This document shows, piece after piece, positions 36,623-45,440 of a DNA stretch of 64,000 bases (position 1 is the stretch's first letter; the number at the start of each line of letters is the position of its first letter). A program made the translations under genes and the position numbers. Origin of the DNA: an uncultured Erythrobacter sp. GTDB lineage: Bacteria > Pseudomonadota > Alphaproteobacteria > Sphingomonadales > Sphingomonadaceae. The notes under the pieces are model-generated. The model saw only the letters and a program-made list of their open reading frames with translations, was not told where the DNA came from and made no database searches. Location: positions 682,001 through 746,000 of the forward strand of contig CANMZA010000001.1 of assembly GCA_947502305.1 (NCBI GenBank), read 5' to 3'.

Positions 36623-37900
36623 CTATTGCGCCGCCAATGCTGCGGCCTCGCGGTCGCGTTCGGCGCGGCTCTTTTTATGCGCCGCGGTTTTCAATTGTCC
36701 GCAGGCCGCATCAATATCGCGCCCGCGCGGTGTGCGTATCGGCGCGCTGATCCCGGCATCGAATACGATGCTGCTGAATGACCGGATCCGGTCTGGATCA
36801 GAACATTCGTAATTCGCGCCCGGCCACGGATTGAACGGGATCAAATTGACCTTAGCAGGCAGTCCGTAATGTTTGATCAGGCGCACCAATTCGCGGGCAT
36901 CGTCGTCGCTGTCGTTTTTATCCTTGAGCATCACATATTCAAACGTAATGCGCCGGGCGTTGGAGGCTTTGGGGTAGTCGGCGCAGGCTTGCAGCAGCTC
37001 CTCAATCCCGTATTTTTTGTTGAGCGGCACGATCTCATCACGCACCGGCTTTGTCACTGCATGCAATGAGACGGCAAGGTTGACGCCGATCTCTGCAGCG
37101 CAGCGCTCCATCATCGGGATGACGCCGCTAGTGGAAAGCGTGATGCGGCGTTTTGACAGGGCCAGACCTTCGCCGTCCATCACCAATTTTAGCGCATCGC
37201 GAACATGTTCAAAATTATAGAGCGGCTCTCCCATACCCATCATGACGATATTGGTGAGCAAGCGTCCATCGGCGCGGTATTCCGCCTCGCTTTCAGCATT
37301 TGGATCGTCTGAGGCGTCGCCGCCCTCTGGATTATGGGCACCGAAATCCATTTTGCCTTTGGGCCATTCACCCAAAGCATCGCGTGCGAGCATCACCTGA
37401 CCCACGATCTCTCCCGGTGTCAGATTGCGCACCAGACGCATCGTGCCGGTGTGACAAAATGTGCAATTGAGCGTGCAGCCAACTTGGCTCGACACGCATA
37501 AAGTGCCCCGGTCAGCGTCTGGGATGAATACCATCTCAAAATCGTGACCGTCATCGGTCTGGAGCAGCCATTTGCGTGTGCCATCATTGCTATGCTGCGC
37601 CTCGACCACATTGGGGCGGCCAATCACAAATCGCTCCGTCAGCCACGGGCGCATCGTTTTTGCGATATCGGTCATTGCGTCAAAATCGGTGACGCCCCGG
37701 TGATAGAGCCAGTGGTAAACCTGCTTTGCGCGCAGTTTTGATTGGCGTTCATCAAGCCCGGCATCGGAAAATATCTCGCGGATGCGGCTGCGGGGGATAC
37801 CCATCAAATCAATACGCCCATCCTCGCGCGGCGTGATGTCACGTGCGATGGGAACCGGGTCAACCTGCCCGGGGATGCTCATTAAGTTCGTGTCTGCCAT
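36623..37900 (-). CDS. rlmN: Dual-specificity rRNA/tRNA adenine-C2 methyltransferase (radical SAM)
   Basis: Methylates C2 of A2503 in 23S rRNA and A37 in some tRNAs. 425 residues. Radical-SAM cluster motif [11 protein letters not shown] (CxxxCxxC), the N-terminal [13 protein letters not shown] typical of Rlm[11 protein letters not shown], and the methyl-carrying cysteine region near the C-terminus ([12 protein letters not shown]). An acidic insertion of about 25 residues ([16 protein letters not shown]) follows the cluster motif. Start ATG 37900 is preferred over 37933; 37882 is also possible. The tail is charged ([13 protein letters not shown]). Confidence 0.96.
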   Translation of the reverse strand: MADTNLMSIPGQVDPVPIARDITPREDGRIDLMGIPRSRIREIFSDAGLDERQSKLRAKQVYHWLYHRGVTDFDAMTDIAKTMRPWLTERFVIGRPNVVEAQHSNDGTRKWLLQTDDGHDFEMVFIPDADRGTLCVSSQVGCTLNCTFCHTGTMRLVRNLTPGEIVGQVMLARDALGEWPKGKMDFGAHNPEGGDASDDPNAESEAEYRADGRLLTNIVMMGMGEPLYNFEHVRDALKLVMDGEGLALSKRRITLSTSGVIPMMERCAAEIGVNLAVSLHAVTKPVRDEIVPLNKKYGIEELLQACADYPKASNARRITFEYVMLKDKNDSDDDARELVRLIKHYGLPAKVNLIPFNPWPGANYECSDPDRIRSFSSIVFDAGISAPIRTPRGRDIDAACGQLKTAAHKKSRAERDREAAALAAQ

Positions 37901-38005
37901 GATTGATGGCGGATATAGGGGGAGGGCACGCATTTGACCAGCCAGGGATCGGCAATACCAGTATGACGCCCTTTCTTTACGAGAGCGGGCTTAGCGGGGG
38001 CAGGC

Positions 38006-38503
38006 TTAGCGAGCGCGCGCGCACCCCACGACCGCCGCGTCAATCGCCGTTGCCGCGCCGGACAGGTCGTATCGATCCGTAAAACGCCGGCCCGAACCAT
38101 CGCGCGCGGCGATACTCATACGCGAGGCGGATCGTAAGGCGGCAATCACAGCGGCATCCATCCGCGCGTCTCTTGCCCAAGCGTTGCGGGCATTGGCGGC
38201 CAATTGGAAACTGCGCTCTCCGACAGTCAGCGTCACCTCAGCCGCTTCATCAACGCTGCGTGACAAGCGGATATGCAACTGACCGCGAATATTCTGTGCT
38301 GGCCAATTTGCGACGCTGGCGAAAGGGCCGTTATCGGGGCCATTTCGCGGCTTTGCGATGGCATAGCAGCGCGCCGGACTGTCATCGCGAAACGCCGCCC
38401 AATTGGAATACACGCCTAAGCTGTCCTTTGCCGCCAGCGGGGCAATCGGTGACACTGCGGCGGCGCTTAGAACGCCGAGGGTGAGTAAGGCACGGACAAT
38501 CAT
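38006..38503 (-). CDS. Exported IalB-like protein
   Basis: A 165-residue secreted protein. The signal peptide is MIVRALLTLGVLSAAAVSP..APLAA. The mature start LGVYSNWAAFRDDSPARCYAIAKP resembles invasion-associated locus B (IalB) proteins common in alphaproteobacteria, whose role outside Bartonella is obscure. Start ATG 38503 is chosen because it gives the signal peptide; the frame to 38626 overlaps greB. It ends in GCARAR with a single late cysteine. Confidence 0.72.
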   Translation of the reverse strand: MIVRALLTLGVLSAAAVSPIAPLAAKDSLGVYSNWAAFRDDSPARCYAIAKPRNGPDNGPFASVANWPAQNIRGQLHIRLSRSVDEAAEVTLTVGERSFQLAANARNAWARDARMDAAVIAALRSASRMSIAARDGSGRRFTDRYDLSGAATAIDAAVVGCARAR

Positions 38504-38595
38504 CGGCGTGAAATTGGCACGCTCTCGCAATATTGCAACCGCCGCCTTGGTTCGTGCAGTGCTCTGCGCGGTTTTCTGCGCTGCGTTCACACCCC

Positions 38596-39078
38596 TCAAT
38601 CGTAGATAATCCCCATCACTCCCCATTCCTTTGTGCCGCCGGGGAGCCTAACCGTGCGGACATCGCCCAAGTGCGCCCCGCGCAAGGCTTTTGCGATGGG
38701 GGAGCTCCAGCCGACGCGTCCTGCACTGGCATCTTGCTCATCATCGCCGACCAATCGCACTGTCTGGCGTGCGTCATCCTCATCGGCCAATTCGACCTGA
38801 GCGCCAAAGAATACGCGAGTTTTGTCGGGTTGATTTACGGGGTCGACGACCCTTAGCGCCTTCATCCGCCGCGAAAGATAGGCGAGCTCTCGGTCGATTT
38901 CGCGCATCCGTTTGCGGCCATAAATATAGTCGCCATTTTCGCTGCGGTCGCCATTGCCCGCCGCCCAGCTGACGATTTCCACGATTTCGGGTCGTTCCTT
39001 GCCCAGCAAGTGGTCATAGCGCGCTTTTAACGCAGCCATTCCCGCCGGGCTTATTGGCGGGCCGGGTTTTTCAGACAT
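38596..39078 (-). CDS. greB: Transcription elongation factor GreB
   Basis: Stimulates cleavage of backtracked RNA by RNA polymerase. 160 residues: coiled-coil N-terminus with ISPAGMAALKARYDHLL, GNGDRSENGDYIYGRKRMREIDREL holding the acidic tip residues that enter the polymerase channel, and the FKBP-like C-terminal domain (VGWSSPIAKALRGAHLGD). The GreB assignment over GreA rests on IYGRKRMREIDREL. It lies 12 bases downstream of the lytic transglycosylase gene on the same strand. Confidence 0.92.
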   Translation of the reverse strand: MSEKPGPPISPAGMAALKARYDHLLGKERPEIVEIVSWAAGNGDRSENGDYIYGRKRMREIDRELAYLSRRMKALRVVDPVNQPDKTRVFFGAQVELADEDDARQTVRLVGDDEQDASAGRVGWSSPIAKALRGAHLGDVRTVRLPGGTKEWGVMGIIYD

Positions 39079-39090
39079 TCCGCGATGCGC

Positions 39091-41055
39091 TTAAGGCAGG
39101 AACGTATCGACAGTGCGCGGCAAGCCTGCCTCTTGCGGATACATATGCGAATAGCTCACCGCATTGCCGATCACCCGCATCACGTAATAACGGGTTTCGA
39201 AATTGGCCGGGATTTTCTCAATCCACTCAACCCAATCAATCTCGCCCCGGCGCGGATCGCCATTCAGGCGCAGCCATTGCCGCACGCGGCCCGGGCCTGC
39301 ATTGTAGGATGCAATGGCAAGCGGATAGGCGCCGCCATACAAATCCATGCGCCGGGCAAAGTGAGCATCGCCCAATTGGATGTTATATTGCGGATCGCGG
39401 GTCAGGTCTGCGCGCAAATATCTAACGCCTAAAATCCCGGCCTCTTCGCGCGCGGTGCTGGGCAGCAATTGCATGATGCCGACCGCATTGGCGTGGCTTT
39501 CACGGGTGCGATCAAATTCGCTTTCCTGGCGGCTGATGGCGTGAACCATCGTCCAATCATTGACGCGCGGGGTCGGGTAAGTGGGGAAACCAACGCGTTC
39601 AAATCCAGCAAGCCCATTCGAGCCCGCTTCCATCCCCACAACGACCGCCATTTCCGGCAGGTTCACCTCCGCTGCGAGGGCGTTGACCATCATCAATTCT
39701 TGCGGGGTTTCGGCGCTGCTGCCGATGGCTTGGAAGAACCGGCGCTCTGTCCGCCAATCGCGGCGATTGGCCGCCATTGTGCGGATCGCGCGGACCAAGG
39801 GGCGCGCTTCGAATGCGGCGCGCGTTGCAGAATCTGCCTGAACTGGCGGCAATTGCGCAAAGTCCGGCATCGGACGTCCCAGCGCGGTAATCGCCAGCTG
39901 ACCATAATAATAATGCGGATATTGCGCCGCCATTTCGAAATAGCGCATCGCGTCGGCTTGCAATCCGGCCTGACGCGCGGCGCGGCCTGCCCAATAAAAA
40001 CCCTTTGACCGGGTCAGCGGCGTCCGCGCCGCCTCACCATAACGCAGGAACAACGGAGCGGCGGATGCGCCATTATTCAGACGCCACAGCGCATTGGTGC
40101 CGCCTTTCCACATCAGATCGGTGTAACGATCGCGCAGGGCAAAGGAGCCTTTGGAAATGTCCGTGCCGGGCACAAACAAATCGTCGATCCGGCTGGCAAT
40201 GCGAACCGTGCTGGTTACATCCGCCGCCTCTGCCATGGCGAGCATATCGCCGACCAATTCTTCAGGGGCAAAAGCGGGCGCGTCAAAATTTTGGCGATTG
40301 GCGAGCAGACTGATCGCGGCCTGCGTTTGGCGGCGTGCGCGGTAATAATTGACGAGGTTGAACACATAGCCCGCATTTTGCTGAGCGCGCGCGGGCACAG
40401 GAATACCGGCGGCCTGCGGTGTCGATCCGCGCACCAACGCGATCCGTGCCAGCGCCATTTCGCGGTCGGCGGGGCGCAGATTGATCAGATGCCGCTCTGC
40501 AGCCTCTGCTTGTTCCTGCCAAAGCAGCGCATCCATCCGCGCGGCGTGGTCATCGGGGGTAAAGCGGCTGCCGAAAAGGCCCGCCATATAGGCTTCCGCA
40601 GGACCAGACATCTCGCCGCCGCGCCATGCCGCGCGCGCCACATCAAATGCCTCGCCGCGCTGCGCCGCCGCCAGAGACAAGGCGTACCGCGCCCGGCCCG
40701 CATTGGTCAACGGGGGCAGGGCGTCAAAGAACCTCAAAATCTCCGCCTGAGACGGCGCTTCGTCATTAAGCGTGTTTTCCGCCCGAATGCGGATTATCTC
40801 TGTTCGCGGAAATTCAGGATAAGCGATTGCAAATCCAGCATAATCGGCAAAACGCATCGTGCGATTGGACTGCAACAATTCCCAACGCGAAATCGCGGCG
40901 CCAATCTGGCTTGGTTGTTGTGCCACCATATTGCTGCGCGAAGGATCGCCTGACATTTGCGCAGAAGACACCGCCGGAAGCGCGCCAAAGGAGGCCGCCG
41001 CAAGGGCCGCGAGGGAAATCGGTGAGGTAAGCAAATTTCTAGCCATGCTGGACAT
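39091..41055 (-). CDS. Soluble lytic murein transglycosylase
   Basis: Periplasmic peptidoglycan-cleaving enzyme of the Slt70 type, 654 residues. The signal peptide is ISLAALAAASFGALPAVSSA. A long helical superhelix (residues about 40-470) precedes the SLT domain: AISRQESEFDR carries the catalytic Glu, followed by AVGIMQLLPSTAREEA and IASYNAGPGRVRQWL. A later in-frame ATG (41046) is possible. It is divergent from dapA, 97 bases away, and followed by greB. Confidence 0.94.
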   Translation of the reverse strand: MSSMARNLLTSPISLAALAAASFGALPAVSSAQMSGDPSRSNMVAQQPSQIGAAISRWELLQSNRTMRFADYAGFAIAYPEFPRTEIIRIRAENTLNDEAPSQAEILRFFDALPPLTNAGRARYALSLAAAQRGEAFDVARAAWRGGEMSGPAEAYMAGLFGSRFTPDDHAARMDALLWQEQAEAAERHLINLRPADREMALARIALVRGSTPQAAGIPVPARAQQNAGYVFNLVNYYRARRQTQAAISLLANRQNFDAPAFAPEELVGDMLAMAEAADVTSTVRIASRIDDLFVPGTDISKGSFALRDRYTDLMWKGGTNALWRLNNGASAAPLFLRYGEAARTPLTRSKGFYWAGRAARQAGLQADAMRYFEMAAQYPHYYYGQLAITALGRPMPDFAQLPPVQADSATRAAFEARPLVRAIRTMAANRRDWRTERRFFQAIGSSAETPQELMMVNALAAEVNLPEMAVVVGMEAGSNGLAGFERVGFPTYPTPRVNDWTMVHAISRQESEFDRTRESHANAVGIMQLLPSTAREEAGILGVRYLRADLTRDPQYNIQLGDAHFARRMDLYGGAYPLAIASYNAGPGRVRQWLRLNGDPRRGEIDWVEWIEKIPANFETRYYVMRVIGNAVSYSHMYPQEAGLPRTVDTFLP

Positions 41056-41152
41056 AGTGCCGATTGGTTCCTTATCAGGCGCTTAACAGAGAGGTGCGCG
41101 AACGATCTGTGCGCGTTACCCGCCATTTATTGTCTGCAATAGGATAAAAGCA

Positions 41153-42034
41153 ATGTTCAGCGGTTCTATTCCCGCTCTAGCGACTCCTTTCCGCGACGGA
41201 TCGTTGGATGAGGGCGCTTTTCGCCGGTTGGTCGATTGGCAGATCGACCAAGGCAGCGCCGCCTTGGTGCCGTGCGGCACAACGGGGGAGGCATCCACGC
41301 TTTCCAATGCAGAGCATCACCGGGTGATTGAAATTTGCATCGAACAAGCCGCCGGGCGTGTGCCAGTGATCGCGGGTTGCGGCAGCAATGATACCCGCAA
41401 TGCCGAAATGCACATGGTGTTTGCTAAGAAAGCTGGCGCAGCGGCGGGATTGTGCGTTGCGCCATATTACAACCGGCCAAGCCAAGCGGGCTTGATTGCG
41501 CATTTCAGCTATTTGGCGGAAAACTGCGAATTGCCGATCGTGCTGTATAATGTGCCCAGCCGCACCGTCACCGATATTGAGGATGATACGGTGGTCGCGC
41601 TGGTGCGCAAATATCCAGAGCGGATTGTTGCGATCAAAGATGCCAGCGGAGACCTATCCCGCGTTGCCGATCACCGGATGGGCATTGGCCGCGATTTTTG
41701 CCAGCTATCGGGCAATGATGAATTGTGGTTGCCGCATTCCGCCGCTGGTGGGCGCGGTGCGATTTCGGTGACGGCGAATGTAGCGCCGGCGCTCTGTGCC
41801 GAATTTCAAGCCGCCATTGCCGCCAATGAGTTGAAGAAAGCGCGCGAGCTGAATGACCGGCTTTTCCCGCTGCATTATGCGATGTTTTCCGATGCCAGTC
41901 CGGGGCCGGTGAAATATGCGCTCAGCCGGGTGCATGATTGGTTCTCCCCCGAGGTGCGCCTGCCGATCCTAGAGGCCAGCGAAGAATCGCGCCGCGCCGT
42001 TGATGACGCGCTGGCGCATGCGGGGCTGGTTTAG
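41153..42034 (+). CDS. dapA: 4-hydroxy-tetrahydrodipicolinate synthase
   Basis: Condenses pyruvate and aspartate semialdehyde in the lysine/diaminopimelate pathway. 293 residues, normal length. Seen: VPCGTTGEASTL at about 39-50, GSNDTRNA, PYYNRPSQ, LYNVPSRT, and IKDASGD with the Schiff-base lysine at about residue 162. It is divergent from the lytic transglycosylase and convergent with the S9 peptidase. Confidence 0.96.
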   Translation: MFSGSIPALATPFRDGSLDEGAFRRLVDWQIDQGSAALVPCGTTGEASTLSNAEHHRVIEICIEQAAGRVPVIAGCGSNDTRNAEMHMVFAKKAGAAAGLCVAPYYNRPSQAGLIAHFSYLAENCELPIVLYNVPSRTVTDIEDDTVVALVRKYPERIVAIKDASGDLSRVADHRMGIGRDFCQLSGNDELWLPHSAAGGRGAISVTANVAPALCAEFQAAIAANELKKARELNDRLFPLHYAMFSDASPGPVKYALSRVHDWFSPEVRLPILEASEESRRAVDDALAHAGLV

Positions 42035-42042
42035 GAAAACGC

Positions 42043-44025
42043 TCAATCCGCCGGATTGTGTTCCTGAGCAAAGGCAACCGCTGCCTCCAGCATTTGCTGC
42101 CGCGTTTTGGACAAAGATAACCAATGGTCCTCTCCGTCCAGAGTGATCAATTCATGCGGTTTGTCTTCATCATCCAGCGCATCGGCCATTTGCACAGAAT
42201 GCACATAAGGCACCACCGTATCGTCACGGCCATGAATCAGCAGAATTGGCGCATCTGCACGGTCCGCAAAACGTTCCGGCGACACTTCGTCCCAAGTGTC
42301 CGGATCACCCAATTGTTCGCGCAAAGCTGTTCTGGTGGTGCGAGTCCGCCCGCTGGCGCGGTAATCTTCGCGGTACATGCGCCGAATATCCGTGACCGGT
42401 GCAACCGCAACGGCGCAGCGATAAATGCCTTGCTGCAAAGTCACGCCCGCCAGTGCAGCATAGCCGCCATAACTCGCGCCAACGATACATGCGCGGCTTG
42501 GATCAACAATGCCGGCTTGTGCCAAAGCCGCTAGACCGTCTGAAATATCCGTCTGCATCTTTCTGCCCCATTGGCCATATCCTGCACGACGGAAATCGCC
42601 ATCGCGATTGGTTGACCCGCGAAAATTGGGTTGGAACACCGCGTAGCCGCGCGATGCAAATGCCTGAGCCCACCAATCGAAATGTTCACGGTCATAAGAA
42701 TGCGGCCCGCCATGCGGCAACATGATAACTGGCAAATTGCTTGCTTCGCGCCCTGGCGGCAATGTCAGAATTCCGTCCATCTCCATGCCGTCAGAGGCCG
42801 TGTATTCAAATTTCGAAAACGCCCCCACATGCTGCGGTTCAATCGCTCTGCGTTCATAGGCGAAGGCTCTGGCGCTGAAATTCTCGATGTCGACGGTGAA
42901 CCAGCTGCCGCTATCCTCCAGCCCGGTGGTTCTGACGATGACGTGGCTGAGATCGTCGCTCCAATCCATGATCCGCATATTATATGCGCGAAAGGCGTTT
43001 TGAATTCTGCCTATAGCTTGCGCTTTCTCCGGGTCATCGAAGACGAGGCGTTGGCTGTCGCCTTCTTCGAGATAGCCACTAAGGTAACCAGTCTGCGCAT
43101 CGAAATAGAGACGTTCAATCTCAACCCCTTGCAAGAAACGCTCTGGCGCACCGCCAGACAAGGCGACTTCGTACCGGCGCGTGAGATTGTCTTCTGTGAC
43201 TTCGTAATAGATGACCGAGCGGCCCCCAAAGCCCAAACCGATTAGACCGCCGCGGCCGCTGGTGGAGCGACCTTCTGCGATGACATCATTTTCCGCATTG
43301 CGAATGTCCCAGCGGCCAGATTCGAGATTGATTTCATAGGTGACCGCAACCTCGCCACCCGCATCGATCAACCAATCATTGTCGCGACTGGTGTCGGCGG
43401 CCAGCGCAACGCGCTGTGTAGAATAATCCTGCAAATCAACCCGATAGAGATAGGGCCTGCCATGGCGGAATTCCAATTCGCCCACCCGCGATCCGCGCGC
43501 CAATTCGATCGCGCCGAAAAACCCGTACCAGCGTCCGTTGATTTGCCGCAGGCCGTAATTACCAAACACAGAATCGACCAAATCCCGGCGGCGGCCAAAG
43601 ATAGTCTCGCCCTCCGATGCATTGTCGAGCGGGATGGTGACGGCGATTGAAAATTCATGCTTGTCGGTGGTGAAGGAATAGCCGAGATCCTCGGTTATGC
43701 TGTATGTAAGCAGCAATTTATCCTCACCAACCCAATCAAATCCGCGCACTTTCATATCGTTCACATTGGTGCGCGAAATGACGTTGTTTTCACCGTCAAA
43801 TGCGATCAGCAGCCGCGAGTTGTTCACCGTCATCAAAGCTGCAATTCGCTCACCAGAGGGCGACAAAGCAGCGCTCTCAATTTCAGGCAGTTCGCCATAA
43901 GCGCTAAGCGGCGGCATATCGCTCCCCGCTGTTTGCGCATGTGCAGGACTTGCGCCGGATACCTCTGATACAAGCGCCAATCCAAATGTCGCCGCAATTA
44001 GCAACGCTCTTTGCAACAGATGCAT
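42043..44025 (-). CDS. S9 family (prolyl oligopeptidase) serine peptidase, exported
   Basis: A 660-residue exported peptidase. Start ATG 44025 gives a signal peptide (MHLLQRALLIAATFGLALVS ... PAHA); the longer frame to 44124 lacks one. A beta-propeller-like N-terminal region (residues about 40-390) precedes the hydrolase domain: LPHGGPHSYDREHFDWW, GASYGGYAAL with the nucleophile, LIHGRDDTVVP with the Asp, and DGEDHWLS with the His. It is likely to degrade peptides in the periplasm. Specificity is unknown. Confidence 0.93.
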   Translation of the reverse strand: MHLLQRALLIAATFGLALVSEVSGASPAHAQTAGSDMPPLSAYGELPEIESAALSPSGERIAALMTVNNSRLLIAFDGENNVISRTNVNDMKVRGFDWVGEDKLLLTYSITEDLGYSFTTDKHEFSIAVTIPLDNASEGETIFGRRRDLVDSVFGNYGLRQINGRWYGFFGAIELARGSRVGELEFRHGRPYLYRVDLQDYSTQRVALAADTSRDNDWLIDAGGEVAVTYEINLESGRWDIRNAENDVIAEGRSTSGRGGLIGLGFGGRSVIYYEVTEDNLTRRYEVALSGGAPERFLQGVEIERLYFDAQTGYLSGYLEEGDSQRLVFDDPEKAQAIGRIQNAFRAYNMRIMDWSDDLSHVIVRTTGLEDSGSWFTVDIENFSARAFAYERRAIEPQHVGAFSKFEYTASDGMEMDGILTLPPGREASNLPVIMLPHGGPHSYDREHFDWWAQAFASRGYAVFQPNFRGSTNRDGDFRRAGYGQWGRKMQTDISDGLAALAQAGIVDPSRACIVGASYGGYAALAGVTLQQGIYRCAVAVAPVTDIRRMYREDYRASGRTRTTRTALREQLGDPDTWDEVSPERFADRADAPILLIHGRDDTVVPYVHSVQMADALDDEDKPHELITLDGEDHWLSLSKTRQQMLEAAVAFAQEHNPAD

Positions 44026-44190
44026 GAAATTCTCGCCCCTTCTTGCCTTACGTAAGCAATCGGCGAAGTTTGAGGCTGTCTTTGATGAAAAACAATAGCT
44101 TTCGTAAGAATTCCGCCCAACCAATGCGCATCCGCACGCGGCGAAGGCGTCTTTTCAAGCCGCAATGTTGCGCGTAAGGGCGTCGGCATC

Positions 44191-44673
44191 ATGGCGCGCC
44201 CCAAACCCGAAACTTTCGACAAGCTCAAAACCGTCGCGCAAAATCGCCGCGCGCGGTTCGATTTTCATATCGAGGACAAATTTGAGGCCGGATTGGCGCT
44301 GCAAGGCACGGAAGTGAAAGCCTTGCGCGCGGGCGAGGCAACGATTGCAGAGAGCTATGCCGAGGTTCGCGGAGGGGAAGTGTGGCTCGTCAACGCGACC
44401 ATCCCCGAATACAGCCACGGCAACCGTATCAATCACGAACCGCGCCGCCCGCGCAAATTGTTGCTGAACACGCGGGAGATAAACAAGCTGTTCGGGGCGG
44501 TTGAAAAGAAGGGCATGACGATCGTTCCGCTCTCAATTTACTTCAACCAGAAAGGCCGCGCGAAAGTCGAACTGGCACTGGCCAAGGGTAAGCAGGCGCA
44601 TGACAAACGCGCCAGCGTAAAAGACCGCGATTGGAAACGGGATAAAGCGCGCCTGATGCGAGAGCGCGGATAA
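44191..44673 (+). CDS. smpB: SsrA-binding protein
   Basis: tmRNA-binding partner in trans-translation. 160 residues: [33 protein letters not shown] is the family signature, then [25 protein letters not shown], and a basic C-terminal tail ([17 protein letters not shown]) that enters the ribosome. The tmRNA gene is not in the window. Confidence 0.97.
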   Translation: MARPKPETFDKLKTVAQNRRARFDFHIEDKFEAGLALQGTEVKALRAGEATIAESYAEVRGGEVWLVNATIPEYSHGNRINHEPRRPRKLLLNTREINKLFGAVEKKGMTIVPLSIYFNQKGRAKVELALAKGKQAHDKRASVKDRDWKRDKARLMRERG

Positions 44674-44806
44674 GGGCTGCAAATTCTACAATTGCGTGAG
44701 TTCACCCACTGGTCAGACGCGATTGCTTACTTATATGAACAGCTATGATCGTTCGCCCCACTTGCTGCGCTTGCCGCCTTACGCCGTTTGGGGCGGGTGT
44801 GCGTAG

Positions 44807-45388
44807 ATGAGAGCGCGGCGCAAGACCTGGGCCTCGGACATGATCCGCAAATATATGCCCAAGCGTGAGGAAATGGCGCGCAACAAATATTTGCGTCCGA
44901 TTGCGCATCGTTTTTTGAACCCTGAATTGTGGCGCTTCACCCGCCGTTCTGTTCCGCGCGGCGTGGCATTGGGCTTGTTCGCGGCCTTTATTATCCCAGT
45001 TGGTCAGATATTTGTGGCGGCATTCTTGGCGCTGCCCGCGCGTGCCAATGTTCCGCTCGCTGCGGCGGTGACGTTTGTGACCAACCCGTTCACCATCGCT
45101 TTTTGGGCGGTGATCGCAAACCGTGTGGGGCAATTCATTCTGCGCGTTGATGCGGCCACATCCGGGATGGCGAACGAACAATTGCAAAGCGGCGATTGGC
45201 AATGGGTTATCGACGCGTTCCAATTTGCCGGCGTTACTGTGGTTGGCTTTTTTGTGCTCGCGGTGATCTCGTCAGCGGTCGGCTATCTGCTTTCCAGCGC
45301 GATTTGGCGTGTTCTGGTTGCACGAAGGCGGGCAAAACGTCTGAAACGGATGGAAGAGCAACTCGACCAAAGGGCCAGCGCGAATTAA
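44807..45388 (+). CDS. DUF2062 membrane protein
   Basis: A 193-residue inner-membrane protein of the DUF2062 family. The basic N-terminus is followed by the signature SVPRGVALGLFAAFIIPVGQIFVAAFLAL and VTNPFTIAFWAVIANRVGQFIL. Further hydrophobic segments lie at about 140-165, and a basic, coiled-coil-like end follows. The function is unknown. It lies 52 bases upstream of cckA on the same strand, so they may be co-transcribed. Confidence 0.87.
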   Translation: MRARRKTWASDMIRKYMPKREEMARNKYLRPIAHRFLNPELWRFTRRSVPRGVALGLFAAFIIPVGQIFVAAFLALPARANVPLAAAVTFVTNPFTIAFWAVIANRVGQFILRVDAATSGMANEQLQSGDWQWVIDAFQFAGVTVVGFFVLAVISSAVGYLLSSAIWRVLVARRRAKRLKRMEEQLDQRASAN

Positions 45389-45440
45389 GGTTGGCACGCC
45401 CGGGGCAAAACGCCCCATTCTTGCCGAAGAATTGATCAGC